DNA of 64,000 nt, from positions 3,162,001 through 3,226,000 of the forward strand of contig NZ_LT629737.1 in NCBI RefSeq assembly GCF_900104765.1, read 5' to 3'. Of this stretch, positions 1 to 9,164 are shown in pieces (within the stretch, counting starts at the first letter, position 1; each line of letters starts with the position of its first letter). The translations under genes were made by a program, and so were the position numbers. Source of the stretch: Gillisia sp. Hel1_33_143. Lineage in GTDB: Bacteria > Bacteroidota > Bacteroidia > Flavobacteriales > Flavobacteriaceae. The notes beneath the pieces were generated by a model. That model saw nothing but the letters and a program-made list of their open reading frames with translations. It was not told the DNA's origin and made no database searches.

Positions 1-1113
1 TAAAGCAATGGAAATACCACCTCTAAGCCCTCCCCAGGTCATGACCAAATTAGTATTCGGCACAAAATTAAGTCGGTTCTTAAAAAAGTTAATAGGGATG
101 AGCAGCGATAAATATCTACATAATAGAATTACCGGAATTGCTATTAATCCTGCCCAAATATATTGACCCTTAAAAGTTAGCACCAACATTTCCATTCCAA
201 TAAGAACAAATAGAATAGTATTTAGTAAGATATCTACCAGCTCCCAAAATTTGTCTACATAAATTTCGGTAGTTTCAGACATCGTAGAAGCCCTTACAGT
301 ATCATTTCCTACAATAAGTCCGGCAGTAACCATAGCTAAGGGTGCAGAAAAGTGAAATTTTTGAGCTATTGCTGTACCCAGCATTACGGCGGCAAGGGTG
401 ATAATAACTTCAATATCATAATCATCTATAGATTTCATTAACCTATAGGTTATATAACCTATGATCATCCCTAAAACTATTCCTCCAATTACTTCCTCTC
501 CAAATAATTCAAAGATATGTAGTGGTTCTATATTAGCGCCTCCAACAGAAGCTATTTGGTAAATAGTAAGAAACACTACAACCCCTACACCGTCATTAAA
601 TAGAGATTCTCCTACGATCTTAGTTTCTAATATTTTTGCAACCCCTGCCTTTTTCAATATTCCTAATACAGCAATGGGGTCTGTAGGTGAAATTAAAGCT
701 CCAAAAAGCAAACAGTATATATATTCTACATTGAGCTGAAGAAAATATAAAATGTAATATAAAGCCGTTCCTACCAGAAATGTAGATACTATAACACCCA
801 AAGTGGAAAAAGCCAGAATAGGCCAGCGCTGAACCTTTAATCTTTCAAAATTAGTGTGTAAGGCGCCTGCAAATAGTAAGAAACTTAGCATCACATCCAA
901 GAGTACAGTCTCAAAGTCTATTTGGTTGATGATATCAATCTCTGCCTGAAGTAACGTATCATCTATAAAGCTAATTAGAAATATAGCCAAGGTGAATAGT
1001 ATCGTAATAAACATTAAACCAATACTATTCGGCAATTTAAAAAACCTCACATTTATATATCCAAATACTGCAGAGAGTGTTACTAAAATGGTAATTATGA
1101 GGAAATAGTCCAT
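1..1113 (-). CDS. Na+/H+ antiporter, NhaP/CPA1 type (3' part beyond the window)
   Basis: Reading the minus strand from the ATG at 1111-1113, the frame stays open for 371 codons to the window edge, so the C-terminus is missing. The translation starts MDYFLIITILVTLSAVFGY and is very hydrophobic, with about ten membrane segments visible. Two CPA1 signatures are present: SPTDPIAVLG, and GESLFNDGVGVVVF, which carries the ion-binding Asp of the family. Known family role: exchange of cytoplasmic Na+ (or K+) for protons at the inner membrane. A perfect -7 box (TAAATTTG, minus strand, 1171-1178) lies upstream but I see no matching -33 box. Which ion is carried cannot be told from sequence. Confidence 0.9.
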   Translation of the reverse strand, partial: MDYFLIITILVTLSAVFGYINVRFFKLPNSIGLMFITILFTLAIFLISFIDDTLLQAEIDIINQIDFETVLLDVMLSFLLFAGALHTNFERLKVQRWPILAFSTLGVIVSTFLVGTALYYILYFLQLNVEYIYCLLFGALISPTDPIAVLGILKKAGVAKILETKIVGESLFNDGVGVVVFLTIYQIASVGGANIEPLHIFELFGEEVIGGIVLGMIIGYITYRLMKSIDDYDIEVIITLAAVMLGTAIAQKFHFSAPLAMVTAGLIVGNDTVRASTMSETTEIYVDKFWELVDILLNTILFVLIGMEMLVLTFKGQYIWAGLIAIPVILLCRYLSLLIPINFFKNRLNFVPNTNLVMTWGGLRGGISIAL

Positions 1114-1327
1114 TTAATTCTAAGGTTTAAATTTAATTTTCAGCAGTGATTGCTAAGTTTCAATAAAATACAAATTTAACAAGATTTGAATACTGTCAGC
1201 TATGGACTATCACCCAGTACAATTCTTTTATAAACATTTTCAGCATTAAAAAATAACAGCTTAATTAGAATATTCTAACTTGCTGCTTTCTTTAAAATTG
1301 AAACAATAATTAGTTCTCAGAAATTCT

Positions 1328-1906
1328 ATGCAAGACCATAAGCATTTCAAAATATATAAACCTTACGGATATCTAAGCCAGTTCATCAACAACCAGAATT
1401 CACGTCGTAATAAGAAGTTGCTAGGAGAATTATCTAATTTTCCTGAAGGTATTATGGCTATTGGAAGATTAGATGAAGATTCTGAAGGTCTTTTGTTCTT
1501 AACCACAGATGGGAAGATGAGTGAAGAAGTGAGAGGTAGAAAAGTTGAGAAAGAGTATTATGTTCAAGTTGATGGTGTGATAAGTAATGAAGCTATAACA
1601 CACTTGCAAGATGGAGTATTAATTGGTGTAAATGGTGCCAAATATAAAACATTGCCCTGCAAAGCCAGCAGAGTAGAAAAGGTTCCAAATTTTCCGGAGC
1701 GAAGTAAAAAAATAAGAGATGAGCGTCATGGCCCTACAAGCTGGGCTTCTATAACAGTTACCGAAGGAAAGTTTAGACAGATAAAAAAGATGACAGCAGC
1801 TGTTGGGTTTCCAACATTAAGACTGGTACGCGTAAGAATTGGAAATGAAACTATAGAAGATCTTCAAGCAGGTGCTATTCAGGAAATATCTTCTTTTAGC
1901 ATTTAA
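1328..1906 (+). CDS. rluE: Pseudouridine synthase of the RsuA/RluE family
   Basis: 192 aa, without the N-terminal S4 domain that RluB and RsuA carry, as in RluE. The catalytic motif GRLDEDSEGLLFLTTDG (around residues 46-62, nucleophile Asp in RLD) is intact. PTSWASITVTEGKFRQIKKM and VGFPTLRLVRVRIG match the RluE C-terminal half closely. Known role of RluE: pseudouridine formation at position 2457 of E. coli 23S rRNA; exact target here is inferred. The gene is monocistronic and its stop overlaps the stop of the convergent heme oxygenase gene by 4 bp (1903-1906). Family certain, RluE over RluB/RluF likely. Confidence 0.85.
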   Translation: MQDHKHFKIYKPYGYLSQFINNQNSRRNKKLLGELSNFPEGIMAIGRLDEDSEGLLFLTTDGKMSEEVRGRKVEKEYYVQVDGVISNEAITHLQDGVLIGVNGAKYKTLPCKASRVEKVPNFPERSKKIRDERHGPTSWASITVTEGKFRQIKKMTAAVGFPTLRLVRVRIGNETIEDLQAGAIQEISSFSI

Positions 1907-2472
1907 GCATTTACAGCCTGTGCAGGCTTAAGAGAATTAAAAATTAATCCGAAGAACTTAAAGGTTTCTTTTGCCTTATTTATTGCAGCTAATTCCTCTG
2001 CTTCAGTAAACGCTACTTGTTTTAGTCCTTTACCAAAACTTCTCCAGCCTTCTACAGAGCTGCGATCTCCATTAAAAAAATGATGCTTTTCAATATTTGA
2101 AAGAAGTTCACAATGAATAAGTTCTTTAGAGATCATCATTCCACCCAGTACAGAACCTTCTACTACATACCATGCACCCCAAGCCTCTGCAATACTATTA
2201 ATGGAGAATTGATCTTCAAATTCTTTATAAATGGAGGTATCTACTTTAAGATTGCTAAGATCTTCCTGCAATCTATTCGCTTTGTTGGAAGAAAATTCTG
2301 GAATAAACTTAGCTATTTCTGTGTCTACAACGTTGTAAGCAATAAAATTCTGAAGTAAAAGCAATTTATAGTTTTCCAGACTTATAGTATGAGACATAAT
2401 ATCTCCGGCCAAATTCCCCTCCTCGATCTTTGTATGTAAGGTATTGGTAGCATCTCTAAACTTATTCAACAT
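1903..2472 (-). CDS. Biliverdin-producing heme oxygenase
   Basis: 189 aa, heme oxygenase fold. The proximal heme ligand is predicted as His13 (TLHTKIEEGN), and AWGAWYVVEGSVLGGMMI (about residues 97-114) matches the distal-helix region WGxxYVxEGSxLGG of bacterial heme oxygenases. Known reaction: heme + O2 to biliverdin, CO and Fe2+. It is the last gene of the cheBR-bphP-regulator operon and its start overlaps the end of the preceding regulator gene by 11 bp, which suggests translational coupling. The natural inference is that it supplies the biliverdin chromophore of the phytochrome encoded two genes upstream (BphO role) rather than acting in iron acquisition. Confidence 0.87.
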   Translation of the reverse strand: MLNKFRDATNTLHTKIEEGNLAGDIMSHTISLENYKLLLLQNFIAYNVVDTEIAKFIPEFSSNKANRLQEDLSNLKVDTSIYKEFEDQFSINSIAEAWGAWYVVEGSVLGGMMISKELIHCELLSNIEKHHFFNGDRSSVEGWRSFGKGLKQVAFTEAEELAAINKAKETFKFFGLIFNSLKPAQAVNA

Positions 2473-3019
2473 CTCTCTCTAGATTTATCTGATCTATATT
2501 TGCTTTGATTTTAGAAATATTCTTACGTTGCTCTTCATTATCAGCATTAATATTATCTAAATACTGATAGATCTGATTGACCGCTATTTTATTTTTTCTA
2601 ATATTTTCTCTAAGCTCTTCTTTTTGGACCATGTTAAAAACTACTTGCTTTAATAAGGGTCTTAATTTCTCATCCAACGTGTTCATATGTTTTTTGAGAA
2701 TAAATCCTGAAGCTCCGGAAAGAATTGTATTTGCAGCCATCTCATCATCATCAATAGTACCTGTGATAAATATAAATGGAATAGAATCATCTATAGACTT
2801 TGCTAATTTCAAAACATCCAATCCAGAACATGCTGGAAGATTATAATCAGATAAAATTACATCTGGCACAAAAGTTCTAAGATAATCTGATACCTGATCT
2901 AGATTATCTGTGAGTCTTATCTCTGGTTTTTCAACAATTTTACGGATATTATATTCAATTAACTCTGCATCTGTTTTAAAATCTTCTACCAACAATATGC
3001 GCAACGATGTTTTAATCAT
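2462..3019 (-). CDS. Response regulator, receiver domain plus C-terminal helical tail
   Basis: 185 aa. A receiver domain fills residues 6-125: acidic pocket VED (10-12), phosphoacceptor Asp58 in VILSDYNLP, TGT at the conserved Thr, and Lys109 in FILKKH. Residues 125-185 are charged and helical (probable coiled coil), with no recognisable DNA-binding or enzymatic domain. Such receivers usually act as phosphate shuttles or bind a protein partner. It sits directly downstream of the bacteriophytochrome (33 bp gap) and is probably its cognate substrate. Confidence 0.85.
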   Translation of the reverse strand: MIKTSLRILLVEDFKTDAELIEYNIRKIVEKPEIRLTDNLDQVSDYLRTFVPDVILSDYNLPACSGLDVLKLAKSIDDSIPFIFITGTIDDDEMAANTILSGASGFILKKHMNTLDEKLRPLLKQVVFNMVQKEELRENIRKNKIAVNQIYQYLDNINADNEEQRKNISKIKANIDQINLERDVE

Positions 3020-3052
3020 ATAAATAGTTATTAAAAGCTATAGAAGATACTA

Positions 3053-5281
3053 CTAAAGATCCTCAGGAATGCTAAAATAGAATGTGGAGCCTTCATTCAA
3101 TTTAGAATCTAACCATAATGCTCCATTATGTTTTTCAATAATTTTTTTTGCAATTGCAAGTCCTACTCCACTACCTGCAAAATCATCTCCCGCAACTCTA
3201 GAAAACACCTCAAAGATTTTCTCTTTCCCGGCAGCATCAATTCCTATACCATTATCTTTTACAAAGTATACTGTTCTTCCATCTTTAACGTCAAATCCTA
3301 ATTCTACCGTAGGATGGGCTGTTTTAGCTGAATATTTTAACGCATTTCCAACAAGATTAGCTAATAATTGAGAGAACATCCTTCTATCTGCAACAATTCT
3401 TGGAATGTCCTCCTGTACAATTATTTCAGTTTTAGGATATTCACCAGATAAATTATGAGTTGTAAGGATTTGATCTAAAATAGTATTGATAGATAGTGAC
3501 ACCGGTTGAATTCGGGTCTGGCCAACCTTAGAATATGATATAATATCTTCTATGAGCGTGTCCATTAATTCAGCAGAGTTTATTATCGTATTTATGGCAT
3601 TCCTACCATAATCATCTGTCTTATTTTTACAATAGTCTCTTAAAATTCTAGCATACCCATCTATACCTCTTAGCGGTGCTCTAAGATCATGAGAGACACT
3701 GTAACTAAAAGTTTCAAGTTCCTTATTTGCTTCCAGAAGTTGGTCATTTAACGCTTTAATATGATCTTTTTGATTTCTTACAATGATATTTGTAATACTT
3801 TCTTCTAGATTATAAGCTGCTTCAAAATCATATTCTTCCCAGGGAATTGCTGCGCCAGATTTTTTCTCTGTCCATTTTTCAAAAGATCTTCGCGGACTAA
3901 GATATTCTACTCCGTCCTTAACCACACCAGATTTTACCGGCTTCCCACCCCAGGATACACTTTCTATAGCTTGAGGTCTAAACCAAAGGAGATAATCATT
4001 CTTATTTTCACCAATTCTAATACTTAAAACTCCAGAGGCCTTATCTTTAAAAGAAGTTGCTGAGGGTATTTTCTTCATTAGATTTTTAGTAAAAAATAAA
4101 CTTTCCTCTTGTTTAGTCAAAAATTCACTTACCAGAAATTTTATTTGTTCTTCCGTTGGTGTTTTTCCAACCATACAAATAGTTCCATCTAAAACCAATG
4201 CACCTCCAGAACATTCTACGATGTTTGTGAAATTAGGTTCAAATTTGCATATGGCATCATTTAAATGCTTTATGGATGACATTTGAAGTACCAGCTTTTT
4301 TCTGATATCTTCAGAATACGCCATTTTTTCTATAAAAACATTACTGGTTCTTAATGCTAGTTTATTAGAAAATACTTGAGTTAAGAACTTACAAGATTGT
4401 CTCTGATTATAATTTATAAATTTAGGCGAATAATGATGGCAAGCCAATAAACCCCACAATTCACCATTTAAAACTATAGCAGCAGTTAAGCTGGCACCTA
4501 CTCCCATATTTTGAAGATATTCTATATGAATAGGAGAAACTGCTCTTAATTCAGATTTGGAAATATCTATAGGTTTCCCATTAATTGGGGAAAGTTCAGG
4601 AAATATAGCAGCAGGCTTATAATTTACATCAGCAATAATTCTAACTCCTTGCTTCAGGAAGATCTGTCTGGCTTGCTTAGGAATATCAGAAGCCGGATAA
4701 TGCAACCCTAGCCAACTTTCTAAATGAGATTCTTTAACCTCTGCAACTACTTTCCCATTCCATTCTTCATCAAATTGGTACATCATTACCCTGTCATAAT
4801 CAAACAGGTATTTTACTAATTCTACTGCATTCTGACTAATTTCTGGAATGGTTTGCTTATCCCCAATTTCATTCAAGATCTTGGTTAGTTGCTCCTGATA
4901 CACCAATGGATCTAAAGACCCGCCATGTGGATCAAAATCTAATATTAAGCTCTCACCGGATAGATGCGGAATAATAAAAAATTCTTTATTATTTAATCTT
5001 ATGGTTTTGGGAAGGAGTGTAATATTGTCTTTTAACTTACGCACTAAGGTCTTCATAAGATCTTCAGGAAGAATCATATCTATATTCTTCTTAAGGATCT
5101 CCTCAAGACTAAAACCAAGAATTTCCTCTACATTCTCACTGCATTGTAGAATATCTAAGGTAGTAACATCACAAATAATAATAACCCCATGAGCCTGAGC
5201 TTTACCTATTATATGTATAGGTTCTTGCTCACAATTAGTAATTGTTGTTTTCTGTAAAGAATTCAAAGAATCTTCAGACAT
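3053..5281 (-). CDS. bphP: Bacteriophytochrome histidine kinase (PAS-GAF-PHY-HisKA-HATPase)
   Basis: 742 aa, the standard length of a canonical bacteriophytochrome. Cys17 (TNCEQEPIHIIG) is in the position of the biliverdin-attaching cysteine of BphPs. PAS about 20-125; GAF about 140-310 with WLGLHYPASDIP, the PASDIP chromophore motif; PHY about 325-505 with the tongue motif PRRSF. Kinase module: phosphoacceptor His531 in YSVSHDLRAPLRG, then an HATPase with N box (LVGNALKYS), VKDNGIGID and GSGVGLAIAKK. Soluble, no membrane segment. Known role: red/far-red light-switched autophosphorylation. Only 3 bp separate it from the upstream cheBR gene; the receiver protein and heme oxygenase follow, giving kinase, target and chromophore synthesis in one operon. 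Confidence 0.95.
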   Translation of the reverse strand: MSEDSLNSLQKTTITNCEQEPIHIIGKAQAHGVIIICDVTTLDILQCSENVEEILGFSLEEILKKNIDMILPEDLMKTLVRKLKDNITLLPKTIRLNNKEFFIIPHLSGESLILDFDPHGGSLDPLVYQEQLTKILNEIGDKQTIPEISQNAVELVKYLFDYDRVMMYQFDEEWNGKVVAEVKESHLESWLGLHYPASDIPKQARQIFLKQGVRIIADVNYKPAAIFPELSPINGKPIDISKSELRAVSPIHIEYLQNMGVGASLTAAIVLNGELWGLLACHHYSPKFINYNQRQSCKFLTQVFSNKLALRTSNVFIEKMAYSEDIRKKLVLQMSSIKHLNDAICKFEPNFTNIVECSGGALVLDGTICMVGKTPTEEQIKFLVSEFLTKQEESLFFTKNLMKKIPSATSFKDKASGVLSIRIGENKNDYLLWFRPQAIESVSWGGKPVKSGVVKDGVEYLSPRRSFEKWTEKKSGAAIPWEEYDFEAAYNLEESITNIIVRNQKDHIKALNDQLLEANKELETFSYSVSHDLRAPLRGIDGYARILRDYCKNKTDDYGRNAINTIINSAELMDTLIEDIISYSKVGQTRIQPVSLSINTILDQILTTHNLSGEYPKTEIIVQEDIPRIVADRRMFSQLLANLVGNALKYSAKTAHPTVELGFDVKDGRTVYFVKDNGIGIDAAGKEKIFEVFSRVAGDDFAGSGVGLAIAKKIIEKHNGALWLDSKLNEGSTFYFSIPEDL

Positions 5282-5284
5282 ATA

Positions 5285-8200
5285 TTATGTTGCTATTATT
5301 TTAAAATAAAAGGTACTTCCAACTCCAAATTGAGAATCTACCCAGATAGTACCCTCATGCAATTGTACGATCTTTTCTACATGAGCTAGACCTACTCCTG
5401 TTCCTTCATATTTCTCTTCTGTTCTTACTCTATTGAAAATGGTGAAAATGTTCTTAAGATCTTCTTCCTTCATTCCTATACCATTATCCATCACGGCGAA
5501 TACCCAATATTTACCATCTGGATACGCAGAAATTCTAATCTCTGGATTTCTTTCTTTATTTCTATATTTAAGCGCGTTGCTTAATAAATTTTGAAATAAA
5601 AGTCTAAGTTCTACCTCATAGGCTTCTATTTTTGGAAGAGCACCTACATGAATCTGAGCTTTACTTTCTCGAATACTCTTACCAAGATCATATTTTACAA
5701 TCTCTACCAGTTCTTTTGTATCTACTGTGGTTTTCTTGGTATCTCTACCAATTCTAGAATGTTCTAATAAAGCTTTGATCTGATTTGCCAATCTATCTGA
5801 AGCTTCATCTATATAAGAGATATACTCTTTACCTTTAGCATCCAATTTGTCTGCATAGATCTTTCCTAAAATATCACTACCAAATTTTATGGTAGCCAAT
5901 GGCTCTTGTAAATCATGTGAACAGATTGAAACAAACTGTTCCAGATCTTTATTAGCTCTTTCCAGATCTGCCTTCTGGTCTTTTAATTCAGATTGAACTT
6001 CTTTTAGTTTAGAGATATCTACACAAGTAAACCTGTTGGTAATAATGGTACCTTCTTCATCAAATTCTGCAGTAGAATTCAGGATTATTGGAATAAGTTT
6101 ACCTGTACTGGTAACCATTTCCTGCTCGATATTCTTTAATTCACCGGTTTCGTTAAAAACTTTGTTCAGTCTTAAAGCTTTTAATTGCGCCTCATCAGCA
6201 TAAAGTTCAAAGATGGGTTTCCCTATAATTTCTTCTTTAGAGGTATATTCAAGTTTAGTTACTGCCTCGTCATTACATTGCACAATTAAAGCGGTATTAG
6301 GATCTACGCTAAAATGCATTACCGGATCATCCTCATAAAAAGATTTAAATCTTTTCTCACTGGCAATCAAGTTATTCTTAGCTTTCTGAAGACTTTCTAT
6401 ATCTATAAAAGTTATAACAACCCCGTCTGCTTCTTGTTGTGAATTTTTAAATACAGAAATACGTTGCAGATAATTCCTTCCTTCTTTAGAGATAATATGT
6501 TTCTCCAACGATCTTCCAGTCTTTAATACCTTCTTACACCTTGCTACCAAACCTCTACCTCTATTTGTTCCAAAAGATGTGGTAAAATTCTCAATGGGCC
6601 TTCCTATATCTGCACCTATAAGACTGAAATGTTTTTTAATGGCAGGAGTAAATTTTCTGATCCTTAAACCAGAATCTAAGAAAATAGTACCTATATCTGT
6701 ACTCTCTAATAAATTGATCATATCAGAATTTAAGGCTGCAAGATCATCCATCTTCTGAACGTTCTCTGCATTCACGGTGTTGATCTCTTCATTTACACTT
6801 TGAAGCTCTTCATTAGTACTTTGCAACTCTTCATTACTTGCCAATAATTCTTCATTAGCTGCTTGAAGTTCTTCGTTACTAGTTTCAATTTCTTCTAAAG
6901 AGATCTGTAATTCATCTTTAGTCTTTTTTAATTCTAGCTCTAGATCTTCAATATACTGCTTAGTACGACTATTTATTGTAACTTTTTCTACCTCTTGAAC
7001 ATTATTAAAATTCAATTCTTTCTCCACAAAGGTGATGGCAAAATTAGTTTCGTTATCTAGATATTCATTTTTAAATGGTTTAACAATTAGATCCAGACTT
7101 TTGGTTTCGCTATTATGTTGATAAACTGCATCCCTATAAAATACCTTAGAATTGTCTCTAGCAGCACTCTTAACGCTAGATTGCACAATATGTTTGAGAT
7201 CTTGAGATAACATATCTAAGAGGTTAATAGAAAACCCATTAACGGGTAAATTGGCATATTTTCTAAAAGCACCTATTCCCTGAAGAATATTATACTCAGA
7301 ATCTACATATACACTTGCTCCTCCAAACTGTTCTAAAATAGCCTGATTAAGATCTTCTATGAATTTAGATGAATTACTACTAGCTGTATTCACTTCTCTA
7401 ACTTTACTCCTTGAGATCCTTGCTTTAGGAGTAGTGCCTCTACTTGTTGAAGAATGCAATGTTTCTGCTCTTAAACTGCGCTTGGGATTAACATTTTTGA
7501 AAATTTTCCACTTTCTACTAATGTCTTCAAAGAATTCTCGATGCGTATTTACAGTTTCTGAAGTACCCATAACAAGATAACCGTCTTCTTTTAAACCGTA
7601 GTGAAGAACATTTAAAGCCTTAAGCTGAATAGAGGGCTGAAAATAGATAAGTAGGTTACGGCATAAAACCATATCCATATTGCTAAAAGGCGGATTCTTT
7701 ATAATATTATGCTTTGAAAAGATAACCATTCTGCGTAAGCGCTCTACTACATGATATCCATCTGCTTTACAAACAAAATATTTATTTAGAAGAAACGTAT
7801 CTATATCTGCAACAATACTTTCAGAATAAATTCCATTACTTCCAATATCCAAATGCTGCTGAGAAATGTCTGTAGCAAAGATCTTTACTTCAAATTTCTT
7901 ATCCTGCCGCTCCATTTCTTCATTAATGTACATTGCTAGAGAATATGGCTCTTCTCCTGTACTGCAGGCAACATCCCAAATCTTTAAGGTTGCACCCGGC
8001 TCTACGCTTCTCACCATTTCAGGGATAACCTCATCTTCTAGTATCTCCCAAACCTGACTGTCTCTAAAAAATTTAGTAACGCCAATAAGAAATTCTCTAT
8101 ATAATATAGGAGTTTCGTCTGGATTTGCTTGCAAATAAGAAAAATAATCTTCTAAAGATGAGCATTTACAAACACTTACTCTTCTTGCTACTCTACGTGC

Positions 8201-8935
8201 TAATGTAGCATGTTTATATTCTCTAAAATCTAGATCTGTTTGCTCATCAATAAAATGTAAGATCTTAGAAAGAGTTTGCTCATCATACTCTACATTATCA
8301 TCATCATAACCTACAACCAATGGCGCATTTATGAAATTATTGATCTCTGTACCCATTTCTTCTGTAGACAATATATAATCTACCAAGCCTGTGTTAATAG
8401 CGCTTTTAGGCATGCCATCAAACTTAGACTCATCTGGGTCTTGAACCATCACCATCCCATCTACCTCTTTAATAGATCTTATCCCTCTGGTACCATCACT
8501 TCCTGTTCCACTTAAAATTACAGCAATAGCATCTTCTTTAAAACATTGTGCCATAGATGTAAAGAACATATCTATTGGAAGATTTAGCTTTTGATTTTTT
8601 GGCTTATCTAATAAATGAAGCTTACCGTCTTCTATCACTAAATTATTTACCGGTGGAATTAAATAGATCTTCCCTTGTTCTATTTCTGAGTTGTCTGAAA
8701 TTTGCACTATTGGAAGCGTTGTAGATTTTGCCAAGAGCTCTGCCATCATACTTTTGTAATCTGGAGATAAATGTTGAATAACTACGTAAGTAGTAGAATC
8801 ATTTTCAGGAAGGTTTGCAAAAAAAGATTTAAGGGCTTCCAATCCACCCGCACTGGCACCAACAGCCACTACTCTAAAATCTTTAGACTTGTTTTTGTGC
8901 TTTTTTAATTTACTTAACTGCTTGGTTTCTGCCAT
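5285..8935 (-). CDS. CheB-CheR-PAS-histidine kinase fusion protein
   Basis: 1216 aa. Residues 20-205 are a CheB methylesterase domain with a plausible triad Ser28 (VGASAGG), His55 (VIQHLSP), Asp147 (GTGSDGT). Residues about 225-480 are a CheR methyltransferase (WDVACSTGEEPYSLAMY, CRNLLIYF). A coiled coil at 655-725 carries the repeated motif NEELQA/NEELLA/NEELQS typical of these fusions. Two PAS domains follow, then HisKA with His1007 in SICSHDLQEP and an HATPase (DNGIGMK, GTGVGLAHVEK). It lacks the CheB N-terminal receiver, and no chemoreceptor gene is nearby, so a chemotaxis role is unlikely. First gene of the phytochrome operon; it probably signals together with BphP, though how the CheB/CheR activities contribute is unknown. 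Confidence 0.92.
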   Translation of the reverse strand: MAETKQLSKLKKHKNKSKDFRVVAVGASAGGLEALKSFFANLPENDSTTYVVIQHLSPDYKSMMAELLAKSTTLPIVQISDNSEIEQGKIYLIPPVNNLVIEDGKLHLLDKPKNQKLNLPIDMFFTSMAQCFKEDAIAVILSGTGSDGTRGIRSIKEVDGMVMVQDPDESKFDGMPKSAINTGLVDYILSTEEMGTEINNFINAPLVVGYDDDNVEYDEQTLSKILHFIDEQTDLDFREYKHATLARRVARRVSVCKCSSLEDYFSYLQANPDETPILYREFLIGVTKFFRDSQVWEILEDEVIPEMVRSVEPGATLKIWDVACSTGEEPYSLAMYINEEMERQDKKFEVKIFATDISQQHLDIGSNGIYSESIVADIDTFLLNKYFVCKADGYHVVERLRRMVIFSKHNIIKNPPFSNMDMVLCRNLLIYFQPSIQLKALNVLHYGLKEDGYLVMGTSETVNTHREFFEDISRKWKIFKNVNPKRSLRAETLHSSTSRGTTPKARISRSKVREVNTASSNSSKFIEDLNQAILEQFGGASVYVDSEYNILQGIGAFRKYANLPVNGFSINLLDMLSQDLKHIVQSSVKSAARDNSKVFYRDAVYQHNSETKSLDLIVKPFKNEYLDNETNFAITFVEKELNFNNVQEVEKVTINSRTKQYIEDLELELKKTKDELQISLEEIETSNEELQAANEELLASNEELQSTNEELQSVNEEINTVNAENVQKMDDLAALNSDMINLLESTDIGTIFLDSGLRIRKFTPAIKKHFSLIGADIGRPIENFTTSFGTNRGRGLVARCKKVLKTGRSLEKHIISKEGRNYLQRISVFKNSQQEADGVVITFIDIESLQKAKNNLIASEKRFKSFYEDDPVMHFSVDPNTALIVQCNDEAVTKLEYTSKEEIIGKPIFELYADEAQLKALRLNKVFNETGELKNIEQEMVTSTGKLIPIILNSTAEFDEEGTIITNRFTCVDISKLKEVQSELKDQKADLERANKDLEQFVSICSHDLQEPLATIKFGSDILGKIYADKLDAKGKEYISYIDEASDRLANQIKALLEHSRIGRDTKKTTVDTKELVEIVKYDLGKSIRESKAQIHVGALPKIEAYEVELRLLFQNLLSNALKYRNKERNPEIRISAYPDGKYWVFAVMDNGIGMKEEDLKNIFTIFNRVRTEEKYEGTGVGLAHVEKIVQLHEGTIWVDSQFGVGSTFYFKIIAT

Positions 8936-9006
8936 TATAGATATAAAGGGTAAGGGTGATAATATTTAAAAATCGAGATTTATTTTTGAAAACATTACAA
9001 AAAAAG

Positions 9007-9052
9007 CAAATTTAACAATTTCAGGTTTAATTAGAAATAGGTGTTTTACACC
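9007..9052 (-). promoter_or_regulatory. Candidate promoter of the phytochrome operon with an activator-like dyad
   Basis: On the minus strand TAAATTTG (9014 to 9007) is a perfect TAnnTTTG -7 box, about 70 nt upstream of the cheBR start, without a TTTG -33 box at normal spacing. Instead a perfect dyad GGTGT-TTT-ACACC lies at 9040-9052, roughly where an activator contacting RNA polymerase would bind. Tentative; the region could also serve the divergent peptidase gene. Confidence 0.35.
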
Positions 9053-9087
9053 ATATCCATCAAATCTTAATGTTTTTAATCTTAACG

Positions 9088-9116
9088 TTGTAAATTTTGA
9101 AATATTAGTACCTTAG
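9088..9116 (+). promoter_or_regulatory. Candidate housekeeping promoter of the M3 peptidase gene
   Basis: TTG (9088-9090) and TACCTTAG (9109-9116) are separated by 18 bp, close to the Bacteroidota pattern TTTG-N19-21-TAnnTTTG. A start near 9122 would leave a leader of about 40 nt before the ATG at 9165. Moderate match only. Confidence 0.35.
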
Positions 9117-9164
9117 GGGGCTAACAGAGTTATTTTAAAAAATAAATCATAAATTTTCTTCTAC

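Noticed and set aside
3084-3371. Plus-strand frame inside the phytochrome kinase domain
   Set aside because: Antisense shadow; the minus-strand frame carries all the conserved kinase motifs.
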